From positions 19,519,516-19,583,515 of the forward strand of contig OX123193.2 of assembly GCA_944739405.2 (NCBI GenBank): DNA of 64,000 nt, in the 5' to 3' direction. The position numbers were made by a program, and so were the translations under genes. Under the pieces are notes generated by a model that saw only the letters and a list, made by a program, of their open reading frames with translations, had not been told where the DNA came from and did not search any database. Source of the DNA: Euclidia mi (taxonomy: Eukaryota > Arthropoda > Insecta > Lepidoptera > Erebidae). Of the stretch, positions 11,018 through 22,139 are shown piece after piece (the first letter of the stretch is position 1; every line of letters begins with the position of its first letter).

Positions 11018-11255
11018 CTATCTCTTCAGGGCATCTGCCAATGCTTGCAGCCCTTTCCCAACTGCAGCCACAGCTTCAGCTAAAGTTTTTCTCGTTCTGC
11101 ATTCCTCTCCAGAAAGGACTGCAAGATCTGTGTCTGCAATCTTTGTGTCTCCAGCTGCTGCTCTTCCACCCTCAGGAATCTCTCGGTGATGGTGGAGAAC
11201 TCCGTTCGCCGTTGTGATGGTGGAGGAGCAGCAACAGAAGACGTGTGACGTGATG
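11018..11255 (-). CDS. Probable last exon of a zeste/Myb-SANT-like gene
   Basis: After an acceptor TTTTCAG at 11256-11262 the minus strand encodes Ser/Pro-rich residues, then FSTITERFLRVEEQQLE, TQRLQTQILQSFLERNAE. This is the Glu/Gln-rich helical tail usual at the end of insect zeste-like DNA-binding proteins. One frame stops at 11080-11082; shifting by one base continues EAVAAVGKGLQALADALKR to a stop at 11018-11020. That suggests a one-base frameshift. The domain-bearing exons are probably those at 29.7-30.7 kb, about 18.4 kb upstream on the same strand, with the large element nest as intron. The link is inferred. Confidence 0.5.
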
Positions 11256-11299
11256 CTGAAAAGAAAACACCTATTACTACATGCGTTAATAAAAACTCT

Positions 11300-11622
11300 T
11301 AAATAAATAGCATCACGTGTCTCCCTCCGTGGTCCAGTGGATAGCGTATGCGACTGAAGATCGTGAACATTTTTCGTAGCAATGTTTGGCTCTGTGAGTT
11401 AAGTTCGACAAAACACAAAACGGCGAATGCACGCTGTTTTGTTACAAGGGTATGCTCAGGTGAATGTGGTGAATCAGCACCATTAGGGAGCAGTCCAGAG
11501 TCTGGTGATGTGCCCGGTAATGGCAATAGGCTCGCCCCCTATTACGTGGGACTTAAAAATTCATGGCGAAATGTGGGTGTAAAATTTACACCTCCGCCTT
11601 CGGGGATACAAGCGTGACTAAA
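11300..11622 (+). mobile_element. SINE, tail-sharing family A, third type of head
   Basis: The head has a tRNA-like start, TCCGTGGTCCAGTGGATAGC (A-box region of a tRNA-type promoter). The tail has GGCAATAGGCTCGCC, TATTACGTGGGACTT, GTGGGTGTAAAATTTACACC and TTCGGGGATACAAGCGTGA. The B box is not clear. It is followed at once by a family B copy. Confidence 0.7.
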
Positions 11623-11627
11623 AATAT

Positions 11628-11812
11628 ATCATCATCATCAGCCTTTAACAGTCCACTGCTGGACTAGGCCTCTCCTTTGAAAGGAGGAATTAGCCTACTT
11701 TACCACGCTGGCCAAACGGATTGGTATAGGGTTTGTATCAAGTTTTCCTTCTCTTACAGTGCTGCACTCTGCATAATTTGCTCCCTCTTTCGGCTCTTAC
11801 CACACCTATAAA
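11628..11812 (-). mobile_element. SINE-like repeat, family B, 5'-truncated
   Basis: Matches the 9.2 kb copy from its GAT tail (CATCATCATCATCAGCC on the plus strand) up to about the AGAGCCG block, then stops, so the head is missing. Bases 11813-12690 show nothing certain; a short open stretch at 11889-11977 has no recognised domain. Confidence 0.7.
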
Positions 11813-12699
11813 TAATTAGCAACTTTTCGTTGTTATTTGTTTCAAAAATAAAGTTTTGATAGTTATTTCTAGTTTCTACTTACACACAGAACCACCTCAA
11901 CTGCCACGAACTGTCCTAGGGCGGCGAGAAAGTGAAACAACTGAAGCTGACGCGCAACGTGAAGCTAAAAAGATAAATATTTACATAACTTACATGAAGG
12001 TTCATTAAGTCGTCAATTCTATGATTTACAGTATTCATCTTGCTAAGTAGGTATTATACCGAATAATGACCATCATAGACAGGCTGGAGGTGACAGGCTT
12101 GGATGATATAAATGAGGATTTGGAGGCAGAGTGTGTTCTAACTGGTTATTCTGAAACAACAGAAACAATCTTAAAAAGGAAACCCACTTCCTAATGTTAT
12201 AATTAAATATTGACAATTCCAAGGAAAGTTGCTAGTGACACAATAAATAATATTAAAGAACTTGAAATATCAAAAATATATTTTTTTAAATCTTATGTAT
12301 ACTCCTTCAGTCTTATGAATAAAAATTGCTTTTTCTTCTGTTACTCAAAGTTACACCGGGAGTAGTTAATTCTAGATTATGTGATGTTATGGAATAGCTA
12401 CGTGTTAATAACGGTATTAATAAATACGAAGTAGGTTCGGAGTAACAATACAATTCTTACACTGAGATTAAGGTATATGTTATGGCAACCCATTGATATT
12501 AAAAGTAAAAAGATTAAACAAAATGACCTGGTCGAATAAAATGAAAAACTTTTTATTAAACACTAATGGTGCCGTCCGCACGCTTGCCAAGCCTCGGCAA
12601 ACCATCACAAATTACAGAATCAGATACTAGTAAGTACTCGAACGAACACCAAACAAATGTGAAAATATATTTAGGGTGTGTATATATATCTCAATGAAA

Positions 12700-12960
12700 G
12701 TTGGAAATCTTAATATATAAAATCCTTGCGTTACTGACTGACTGACAGACACGCTATAGCCGAAACTATTGGGCGCAGGAAGCTGAAATTTGGCATGTAT
12801 GTTCCTTGGGGACCGTAGGGGTGCACTAAGAAGGGATTTCCCGAAATTCCTACGGGATCGGCCAAAACGGGTAAATTAAAAAAAAATGCAGGCGTAGCTG
12901 CTGGCGTCCTCTAGAACAATATAAATCTAAGAGCTTTTGCCCGCGGCTTCGCTCGCATAA
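12700..12960. repeat. Interspersed repeat E
   Basis: CTTGCGTTACTGACTGACTG starts it; the core GTTCCTTGGGGACCGTAGG, GTGCACTAAGAAGGGATTTC and GCAGGCGTAGCTGC recurs at 52112-52250. It is a common type of moth non-coding repeat; the autonomous partner is unknown to me. Nothing is recognised from 12961 to 13303. Confidence 0.6.
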
Positions 12961-13303
12961 ATTCGAAGTAACACAATTCTCTCATAATAGACGGATACTT
13001 TAATAATCATTGCCGTTTAAACGAACTGTATAATTATACCACCGAAAATACAATACTATACTAGTAGAGTGGCCAATAGGGCGACTGCAATTTGTCCATG
13101 ATTTGTCTGTCAAAACCATTACAATATAACTAAATACTCGATAATCCAAATTTTGCCGATATATCTTGTCGACTCGAAATCTTTATTTATTTATTTTAAT
13201 TATATTTATTTATTTTTATGTTTTATTATTCAGGTAAGGTTTCGATCGAGTCTACCATACCCCGTGACAAAACTAATAATATAGATGCTTACTCAAGCGT
13301 TAA

Positions 13304-16294
13304 GGCGAGGTTGCAGTACTTTTTAGGATTTTTGAACGTCTGAAAGTCACATGAACTATGATATTTTTAATGAATAAAAATTAAAGTATGAAAGTTGAAC
13401 ATATCTTCTAGTAAATCGTAAAGATAGAAACACGATTTGGAATGATTGGCTCGATAAAAAAAAATGACAAACATGGCACTAAATCACAATTTTAAACGTG
13501 TACTGCTTAGACATTCCATAATGAATTTATATGAAAGTATTATCAAAAGAAGGAGCTCTTTATTTTAAAATAAATGGTAAAAACAGATTTTGTAATTTCC
13601 TTATCATTTTTCTCCAAGAAAAAAAATTGTCAAAATGTTGGCATTATATCGCTCGCCGGCCGTTCATCAGTGCCTGTCTAGGCGTGATTGAGGGCGGACG
13701 TACGTCGTTGCTCCGCAAAATCCCCCTCCACCCCCGCATGTACGTTTTCGCAAAAGTACAAAGTAATTCGTATTCCAAACTCAATCGTTCAAACCATAGA
13801 CATACTAGTAAGAAACCGTAGACAGGTTACTGACACGATAACATGACGGAGCTTACGAGTGGCACGCATCGCGAAAAGCGTATACACACTAATATAAATA
13901 TGTCAAAACGACACACTAAGAATTAGATAAGAAGTGTAAGTGAGATAGCACATCTAATCGCAAGCGCGAAATAGAGATAAACATATACTCTCTGGACCGA
14001 CGCGCATTGTGACATCATGCTGACCGTTTCACAAACAATAATTTGACTCAGACGCGACATCATCAATTTGTCTGTCTTGAGTAAATTCAATTCGCCTCAA
14101 AGTAAATTTGATTAATTCATTTAAGGTAGGGAAATAAAAAGTCGATGTGATTTATTTATAACATTTATTAAAAAAGTACATTTTATTCTTCTCATTTCAT
14201 TCAATGGAAACCTAAAACAGTACGTTAATATAAAAACTGTGCGCTGCGGACCCACCGTAGCCCTGGCAATACCCCTGGGGGTATGGTGGGTCTTTTAAAG
14301 CTTAACCGTACTCCTGGCTGAAATGCTCGTAGTGTTATACCAACGTGCTACGTGGACATTAAACTGGACAGTGTTATCTCTCGTATGATAATGACTTACT
14401 ACTTACGTTTTTGTATTTTTAGGCAAGCGAAGACAAGCGCTAGTACGATGATATAGTGCAACAGGGAGATAAATTAGAGAATAAAACGTTTAGGTATTAC
14501 TGCTAATGGTTATAATGCTTTGTATATTATAGGTATAATCTGTGGTACTGTTGAAGACCCGTCATCATCATCATCATCATCCTTGCGCTGTCGAATCATT
14601 CCCACTAGTTCTATTGAACAGTTCTATGATAGAACTAGTGAGACTTTTTTCCCACTAGTTCTATTAGCACAACTTGATGAGAAGAATAGAACTAATGGGA
14701 ACAGTTATAGGAAATTTACCACTAGTTCTATGTATGTTTTACAAGGGTAGTGTCACAACATCGCGCTAACATATCCGAATAAATACATAATATGTATAAA
14801 AATGTGTTAAACGAATGAACGTCTACAAAACAATTGAACGTCTACAAAACAAATGAACGTCTACAAAACAAATGACTACCAGAAAGTGATCAGCTATCGA
14901 TAGTGATTGCAAAAACAGGTGCATGCGATTTTCGACCTTATTGACAATTCATGACAAACTTTTTTTTTGCTTTTTCTCGCTTTCTGGCAATATAAAGGTA
15001 ATAAAATTATAAATTCTGACTAATGTCAATAAGGTTGAAAATCGCATGCACCTGTTTTTGCAATCACTATCGATAGCTGATCACTTTCTGCAATCACTAT
15101 CGATAGCTGATCACTTTCTGTAAGTCATTTGTTTTGTAGGCGTTCATTTGTTTTGTAGACGTTCATTTGTTTTACACATTAAACAAATGAAGGTCTACAA
15201 AACATATTCATTCGGATATTATATGAGCGCGATGTCGTGACACCGACCGTAGTGATCCGTAGATCTTTTGCAGTAGTTCTATTGAATACCCTTGTAAAAA
15301 CATACATAGAACTAGACTGGGACATTTCTTATTACTTATCCCATTAGTTCTGTTCTCCTCATCAAGTTGTGCTAATAGAATTAGGACAGTTCTATCATAG
15401 AATTGTTCAATACTACTACTATACTGGGAATGATCCCACAAAATAGTAGAACTTGAAATTAACGAACTGAAATTAATAAACTGATTACACAACAATATTA
15501 TCTGGGAGTACGGTTAAGCTTTGAAAGACCCACCATACCCCCAGGGGTACTGCCAGGGTGGTACGGTGGGTCGGCAGCGAAAACAGTGCAGTACAATCTA
15601 CTTAGTTGTTTAATACTAAAAGGAGTAAAACAAGAACAAGTGAATGGACTTTGATCATCCGTCAATGTTTGTAACTTACGTATGATTTTGTATTTCTATA
15701 ATAATAATATATTGTGTTGATTCAGCCTCAAATCACTTTTATTACTTGACAAAAACTCACATCTGTATTTTATTATTACGAATGTCCCATCTGGATACTT
15801 TGTTTTTTAGTCTTTGAACACGCACAATACTGTTTCTCTTTCACACTCGCTAAATGCCAATTTTTTTATTCACTCTATTATTTGTGATACTGAATATATT
15901 ATAAATTGTAAATAAAACGTTGTAATATTGTAATACTCATGAATGAGAAGTGATTCCATAACTTTTAGTCATTTTCCTACTATAGTTTGTGCAAAATCTC
16001 ATTACACACGACGACATTTCCAAATGTAACGTACACACACGCGAGTAAAAGAGCGAGCGCTTCCGACCGCAGCGCAGTGCGTACGCGACTAAAGCCAAAT
16101 GAGACATTTAGCCTGTTTTTAATGTGCCACTTTTGAAGTTCACATAACTCATCTACGGTTTTTTACGCTGCGCTGTGGCACACGCACACACGAAACGCCC
16201 CCTCCACTCCCCCCGCTCACTCACTGACGCCACCGCCGTGGTTTTGTTTTTGCGGGGGGTGAGGTCGAGCTACGCGCTGTACTGCAACCTCGCC
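13304..16294. mobile_element. 3.0 kb TTAA-flanked element with 16 bp TIRs
   Basis: GGCGAGGTTGCAGTAC (13304-13319) and its exact reverse complement (16279-16294) are each bordered on the outside by TTAA (13300-13303 and 16295-16298). TTAA target duplication is typical of the piggyBac superfamily. No transposase frame is visible inside, so it is non-autonomous. Its outer parts are GC-rich near 13.65-13.75 and 16.0-16.3 kb. The centre is occupied by the palindrome at 14225-15580. The element near 35.9 kb starts with the same GGCG after TTAA. Confidence 0.7.
14225..15580. repeat. 1.36 kb long imperfect palindrome
   Basis: The two halves face each other around about 14985. GACCCACCGTA with the CCCCTGGGGGTATGGTGGGT block (14234-14292) faces its complement at 15510-15570. 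The ACTAGTTCTATT region (14600-14735) faces 15270-15400. The block with GCTATCGATAGTGATTGC (14890-14940) faces 15030-15120. The right arm has a block of about 31 bp with CACTATCGATAGCTGATCAC twice in tandem where the left arm has it once. It has no protein-coding content. A transcript would fold into a long hairpin. Confidence 0.8.
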
Positions 16295-16446
16295 TTAAGC
16301 CATGGGGCTCCGAACTTTTACTCCCGGAGTAAATTTTGAATAGTTAACTCCGTCCGTACTCCTAGTTTATTAATACCATAATTGCTTAATCTTTGCGTTA
16401 GTCTTGGAGTAAAGTTGATCTGACGCTAATCATAGTTGATTAGGTA

Positions 16447-16815
16447 AGGCAGCGATAGCCGAGTGGATAAACCAACAGACTGCCATGCAGAGGGTATCGG
16501 GTTCGAATCCACGGCGCGCACCAATGACTTTTCGGAGTTATGTGCGTATTGAATTGTTAATTATCTCTTGTCCCGTGCCTCGGAGAGCACGTTAAGCCGT
16601 CGGTCCCGGTTATCATGAAGATCTATGACAGTCGTTACAGGGCGTCAGTACCTTCTAATTAAACTAACACTAGTCTAAACCATGAAATATCGTTATCCTT
16701 CGGGTTGCGGAGGTCAGACAGGCAGTCGCTTCGTGGAAAAGCTAATATTCAACCAAATCCGGTTAGGCTAGAAAGCGGATCCCAGATTGAAACTGGGATA
16801 ACGCTAAGACGATGA
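16447..16815 (+). mobile_element. tRNA-derived SINE, family D, best copy
   Basis: The head GCGATAGCCGAGTGGATAAA has a good A box (TAGCCGAGTGG) and GGTTCGAATCC is a good B box, as in a pol III tRNA promoter. A unique middle part follows, then a 3' part with CTAGAAAGCGGATC and GATGATGA. Copies on the minus strand lie at 8757-9123 and 62430-62761. Confidence 0.85.
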
Positions 16816-16884
16816 TGAGTTTAAAGTAGTTAAATAAAAGTAAAGAAAAAGAAAACATGTGACATGGTTACCCGACTAAAGCTC

Positions 16885-17190
16885 TATAGATTGAGTCAGA
16901 GACCAACGAGGCAGTCGTACGAGTATAGACTGCCTCGTTGGTCTCGCGGCATAAATGTGCGCGTGAGATCGGGAGGTCTCGGGTTCGATTCCTGGGTCGG
17001 GCAGTGTTATTGGGTTTTTCTGTCATGAAATTCTCAGTAGCAGCATGGAGTCTGGAAATGTGCCCGGTACGGCAATAGGCTCGCCCCTTATTACGTGGGA
17101 CTAAAGTATATCTGGCAAAAAGTGGGTGTAGAAATACACCTCTGCCTACGTCTTCGGGGTTATAGGCGTGAGACTAATAATAATAATAAT
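16885..17190 (+). mobile_element. SINE, family A, tRNA-like head and (TAA)n tail
   Basis: The head contains GGTCTCGGGTTCGATTCCTG with a clear B box; the body has GGAGTCTGGAAATGTGCCCG and GGCAATAGGCTCGCCCC; the end is GGCGTGAGACTAATAATAAT. The 5' end folds back on itself: GAGACCAACGAGGCAGTC faces GACTGCCTCGTTGGTCTC across an 11-base loop. The TAA tail is directly followed by the Dong/R4 LINE. Confidence 0.8.
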
Positions 17191-17198
17191 AATTAACT

Positions 17199-18916
17199 AT
17201 GTTTCAGGCCTTGGAACCAAGCATCAACGTCACGGCTCAACGACTATCGGATCAGGTACGGGTTATCCAACGCAGTGGCAAGTTGGATAACGCCGTGCTT
17301 GATAGGATTCGCTCAGAGTACTTACCTTCAAGCCATGCCAATCCCGTCCGGCCCACACTAACACCGACACCGAGCGCACCGCCAATGGGCGGCAGCGCCG
17401 TCAGGGAGGAGCATGACATGGCTGATGATGTACGTACCCAGTGCAATGAGGAGGTCAAGGACGCTTTGGAATGTGCGATTAGGGACTACCAGTACACGCC
17501 ATCATCTATTAGGCTTCGCCTACCGCGGTTGCCTATGCATAGGCGAAATATAGCGCTGGTAAGTGCTCTTGACTCATTATTATCAAATTATTTAGATAAT
17601 AGTGAGGATCTCGGTGATACACACTCAATCTTGTACTGTACCGCCGTGGCAGCTTGTCGTATAGCTTGTGTAAAGTTTCTTGAAACTGATACTGTTGTAC
17701 GACAAAGGTCTGCTGTACCGGCGTGGCAGTGCAGGATTGAGCGACGTATTGCCGAGGCAAGGGCACTTATTGGCAAGCTGATCTGTTTTAGGGAGGGGAA
17801 TACACGCCCTAGGGTAATGCGCTTTGTGAAACGGGCTTTTTTGGGGACTAATATTAGTCCTCAAGATTATATAGCCCGGGTCACAGAGCGCATTGACTAC
17901 CTAAAACAGAAAGTCTATGCATGGGCAAACCGAATACGTAGATTTAAAAAACGTGTGGACCGGTACGTCATTAATCGTACATTCCAGAGGAATCAGAGGT
18001 AGGTATACAGAAGCTGGGAACGACCAGATCAATGTGTGACTAATGTGCAGCGGCCGGATGCGAACGACACAGCCATGTTTTGGCGTAGCATCTGGTCGAC
18101 GCCCATTGGCCATACTGAAGGCGATTGGATGCAAGATGTCGAACGTTCATGCGAACATATTCCTGAAATGGAATGCGTGGCCATTTCTAGCCAGGATGTT
18201 GCACAAGCAGTCCGTCCATTATCTAATTGGAAATCTCCAGGCTTGGACGGGCTGCACAATTTCTGGCTGAAGTGGCTACGTAGTTCGCATGAACGCTTGG
18301 CATCTCAATTCCAATCAGCTGTAGAATCTGGGTCGTTGCCATCATTTATGATGACTGGAATTACCCACCTGCTCTACAAGACAGGCAGTGCCTGCGAGCC
18401 CGGCAATTATAGACCGATAACATGTCTACCATCGGTCTATAAACTTCTTACATATATTCTGAGAGCTAAAATAGCTAAACATGTTGAAGACAATTCTATT
18501 ATGTCAGCCTCTCAGAATGGATGTAGGAAGGATGCTCGTGGTACTAAGGAGCTCCTCCTCATTGACATGGCCATTAGCCAACAAGTTCGCCGTAATCGAA
18601 AGGATCTGGCGGAATGTTGGATAGATTATAAGAAAGCGTATGACTCCGTGCCGCATACATGGCTTTTGAGGGTGCTAGAGTTGTATAAAGTAAATACTAC
18701 TCTACGCACCTCCTTAAAGTCATGTATGGGGCGATGGAATACGATTCTTTGCTATCCAGAATGCCGAAGGATCCAGGAGGACGGCGAACGTATTAAAATT
18801 GAGTGGGGAATTTTTCAGGGTGACAGTCTGAGTCCCCTTTGGTTGTGCCTAGCCATGAACCCTCTCAGTACATTACTGGAGGGTTCAAGGTTAGGCTTTA
18901 GGTTACAGAGAGGCGG
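17199..18916 (+). pseudogene. Dong/R4-like LINE ORF, first part
   Basis: One frame runs from 17199 to the insertion point at 18916, with a single in-frame TAG at 18000-18002. The first 267 codons form a basic N-terminal region without a recognised domain. RT motifs follow: KSPGLDGLHNFW, NYRPITCLPSVYKLL, SQNGCRKDARGTKEL, DYKKAYDSVPHTWLL and IFQGDSLSPLWLCLAM. Their form and the nuclease in the second part place it in the R2 superfamily, most like Dong/R4. The frame starts only a few bases after (TAA)n, the target known for Dong. The element is cut by a BEL/Pao element after the FRLQR block. Confidence 0.78.
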
Positions 18917-19102
18917 TGTTCGATTGTGTAAAGTTTACCACAACGCTCGATAGATGGCGTTGTACCGAGTTTCTGAATCGCGATGTTAAGATTCTCGAGG
19001 CAGCTATATAAGGGTCCAAACAATTAAAATTTTTAACTCGCATCAAACGATTGTTTCATTTCTTAGCTAAGCATACCGTACCAAGCAGCCGACGCTCAAC
19101 CA
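18917..19102 (+). repeat. BEL/Pao 5' LTR
   Basis: 186 bp, begins TGTTCGATTG and ends CTCAACCA, with a TATATAAG box near 19003. It is matched by 27590-27776 with, by eye, three substitutions and one indel. The 5 bp duplication GGCGG lies at 18912-18916 and 27777-27781. Shortly after the LTR a TGG-starting stretch (TGGCTCTGCGG, 19107-) is a possible tRNA primer site. Confidence 0.93.
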
Positions 19103-19868
19103 TTTTTGGCTCTGCGGAGTCGGACGGGGTTATTGTGTAACAACAATATTCCTCCTCTCAGTTGTTCGTTCCGTTGGCTCTTTGTTTATCCTGTTACCCC
19201 GCTGGTAACAGTGTACGGTTCAAAGTTCGTCGTGAATTTATCCTTGTGTATACAAGTGTGTCTGGCGCTGTTAAGCGCTATAAAGCGACAATCATCGCTA
19301 CTTGGAATTGTGACAAGAATTGGCAGAGGGCGCTGCAAGTGCCTTTGGGTTCGAGCCTGTGTTACGAGAGGGCGCCACTGGGCATCCTATATCTGGGTGC
19401 GTTTGGAGCTTGTGACGTCAAGGGACGTGATGTAACATATCGGCAGTGACGTGCAGTGAGAGGTTTGGTCAAGCAAAACTGTAAGTAGTGAACAATTATT
19501 AACTTTGAATTAGCAGTGGTAATATCATCAACTTAGAAAATTTGCATCAGTGTCTTGTGTTTAGTGAACTTTAGTAAAGTAGAATCATTTGGGACTTGTA
19601 AAATTTAGTGTTAAATTAATTGTAGATTATAAAGTAATTTAGACTTAGAATAATTAAGTAAATTTGGATCAGACGGGGAATCCATGCCCGATTTTGCCCC
19701 GAAGTACAAAGTAGTTAAAAACTTGTAAAATTTTCGGCTTTTGTCATAGACTTGTAATTTTAGCAACTTAGTCGGTAGTGTAATAATCTGTAACTTAGAT
19801 ATTTGAGCTTGTACTTTGGTGAATTTATTTAGTTGAAACTTGTGTACAATCATAAAAAATATTTACAA
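19103..19868 (+). other. BEL/Pao untranslated leader
   Basis: Between the 5' LTR and the first gag-like ATG at 19869. Open frames here are short and do not resemble known proteins. It ends in AT-rich sequence. Confidence 0.6.
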
Positions 19869-20332
19869 TGAAATCATTAATTAAATTACAAATTAATAAC
19901 AAAGCAATAATTGAAAAGGCTAGAATTAATTATAAAAATCACCAAAAGATCGTATAACACAAACATATTTACAAACTAGATTAGAATCATTGGAAGAACA
20001 TTGGAAACAATTTGTAAAAACACATAGAAATATTATAGAGAAAGCGACAGATATTGATTTAAATAACGAGTACTTTTCAAGTGAAGTATATGACAATACC
20101 GAGGAGTTATACATATTATATAAATCAGAACTCAAGGAACAAATGAAAGTAAACACAAATATTAACATAACTTCTAATCAACAAGAAAAAACATCGACAA
20201 ATGTAAGATTACCAAAAATCAGTCTACCCACATTTTCTGATTTGTATACTGAGTGGACCACTTTTAGAGATTTGTTTTTGTCTCTTATACATAATAGTAT
20301 CTTTGGACGATGTACAACGTCTTCATTATTTA
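19869..20332 (+). pseudogene. BEL/Pao gag, N-terminal part
   Basis: From the ATG at 19869 the frame shifts near 19955. It then reads LEEHWKQFVKTHRNI, EELYILYKSELKEQ and VRLPKISLPTFSDLYTEW followed by TTFRDLFLSLIH, the usual start of the BEL/Pao gag domain that forms the virus-like particle. A second shift near 20300 precedes LDDVQRLHYL. The frame is then cut by the Helitron-like insertion and resumes at about 22478 with HFSGEAAQLLRHTPVTGANY. Confidence 0.75.
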
Positions 20333-20333
20333 T

Positions 20334-21143
20334 AATAAGAAAAAAAAAAAAACGAAAAGGAAAACTTAAAAATCGCACCAAAAATGTTTACTAGGTACTT
20401 AGTTTCTTTTTAAAAAAAAGAGAATCGCCTTCAAAAAATCGACCCACTGAAAAGTACGAAATAATTTTTACATACGCTAATACATAGTATATAACTTATA
20501 CAAAATACTTAGTTTTTGAAGTCGGTGCCAAACCAAATCCCTCTAAAAGCCTATTGTTTGGCGTCATCCTTTCCAAACCAGCGCATTCAATCTACATAGT
20601 ACTTACAGCCCAAAATGAAGTATAATTATTTTATAATTAAGCATTTATTTCATACTTTTTATATATACATACATACATAGGCTCATGCCTGTTTCCCCGA
20701 AGGGGTAGGCAGAGGCATATTAAACGCCCACTTTTCGCCAGTGTTTTGATCCCACGTAATAGGTGGCGAGCCTATTGCCGCCTTTTTATATATTTTATAT
20801 ATATAAGTTGCTTTTTAGAGTATATAGGAAGATTATTTTAAATTTTATTAATTCAGATATTTTTTGAAGCTTTATTGATTTGATATATTCGTCATAATTA
20901 TTATTTTCTCTGTTTGCCAGTATTCTTTTTTGTTTTTGATGGTTTGGCACCGACTTCAAAAACTAAGTATTTTGTATAAGTTATATACTATGTATTAGCG
21001 TATGTAAAAATTATTTCGTACTTTTCAGTGGGTCGATTTTTTGAAGGCGGTTCTCTTTTTTTAAAAAAGAAACTAAGTACCTAGTAAACATTTTTGGTGC
21101 GATTTTTAAGTTTTCCTTTTCGTTTTTTTTTTTCTTATTATTT
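20334..21143. repeat. Inverted arms of the Helitron-like element
   Basis: Left arm 20334-20534 pairs with 20941-21143 with high identity: the poly(A)/poly(T) ends, ATCGCACCAAAAATGTTTAC, GAATCGCCTTC against GAAGGCGGTTC, and the AGTCGGTGCCAAACC inner ends. The 400 bp loop contains a SINE. Confidence 0.85.
20667..20782 (-). mobile_element. SINE, family A, 5'-truncated
   Basis: Minus-strand copy with the family A tail: TATG repeats, GCCTGTTTCCCCGAAGGGG on the plus strand, then the GGTGGCGAGCCTATTGCCG block. It is flanked by TTTTTATATAT on both sides (20656-20666, 20783-20793). It lies in the loop of the Helitron-like arms, so it is the youngest layer of this nest. Confidence 0.8.
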
Positions 21144-21440
21144 TTATTTCATACTTTTTAGTGTTAGGTACTTCGTTCGTTTACTTGGTTTTGTGTTAAC
21201 TACTCTTTTATTTATTTCATACTTTTTAGTGATAGGTACTCCATTTACTTTAAGTTTTGGGCTAATTAATAGTTTGTTTATAGTTGGATTCAATTATATT
21301 AGTGATAAGTTTTCTGCTAGTATCAGTTTGTTATCATGACTTTGACATAGGTACCTACTTTTATTCTGTGTGCCTATGGGCTTAGGCTTCATGCTGGAAG
21401 AGAAAGATGAGTCTAGGGAATCAGCCACATTCGAAAGTAC

Positions 21441-21992
21441 GATCCAAACAAATGCGGTGGACTTGTACGAACTATTAAATTGGCTGTGAGCTCTCGTATT
21501 ATGCTCCGGAGAAATATGCCAATAACGGATGGCTTAGCGAACGGGGCAATGGGTGTTCCTAAAGGATTTAAATGGCCGGCACGAAGAAGAGATCAACTTG
21601 AGCCAGGTGAACTGCCTGATGCCATTTTGATATTATTTGATGTTCCATCAATAGCATTGCGTCTTAAAGATGATGATGGATACATTTCCATAGCTCCAGT
21701 GCCAGCGACCTATCAAGGCAATCGTGGTTATGGTGATATCGAGAGGCGGATGTTGCCAGTCATATTGAGTTGGGCTGTGACGGTACACAAGTTGCAAGGA
21801 TGTACACTTAGTTCCGCGGACCTAGGACCTAAAATCTTTGCTATAGGCCAATGCTATGTTGCCTTGAGGCGCGTCAAATCCCTAAAAGCCATGCCTTTAA
21901 GTGATATTGACTCGAACAAATTACTCAACCATCCCCACGAAAACAGAGCCTTATCCGAAATGACAAGAATGAGAAATATGCTCTCGCATTAG
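21441..21992 (+). pseudogene. Helitron Pif1-type helicase, C-terminal relic
   Basis: The frame reads GGLVRTIKLAVSSRIMLRRN, GLANGAMG, then AVTVHKLQGCTLSSADLG and GQCYVALRRVKSLKAMPL. These match motifs V and VI at the end of Pif1-family helicases of Helitrons, including the VTVHKxQGxT signature and the VALSRV box (here VALRRV). The Rep nuclease and the N-terminal helicase motifs are absent. The frame closes at the TAG at 21990-21992 and is followed by the 3' tail of the element. Confidence 0.8.
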
Positions 21993-22139
21993 ATTCTTTC
22001 ACCGACTTTCTTTGTTTTTTGTTAATCGCAGAGACATAGACACGTACACATGTACACATACACACACACTCCTACAAACACACACACATAATACATTCAA
22101 ACATACTAAGAACCAATATATGTATACGGGTCAAACTGA

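Noticed and set aside
11889..11977. Plus-strand exon after CACACAG with QLPRTVLGRRESETTEADAQ
   Set aside because: Open and charged, but no domain and no partner; may be repeat-derived.
17252..18259. Minus-strand frames over the Dong ORF
   Set aside because: Antisense shadows; the plus strand has the RT motifs.
19106..19449. Protein frames in the BEL/Pao leader
   Set aside because: Two overlapping frames without domain, directly after the LTR and primer site; leader RNA is the simpler reading.
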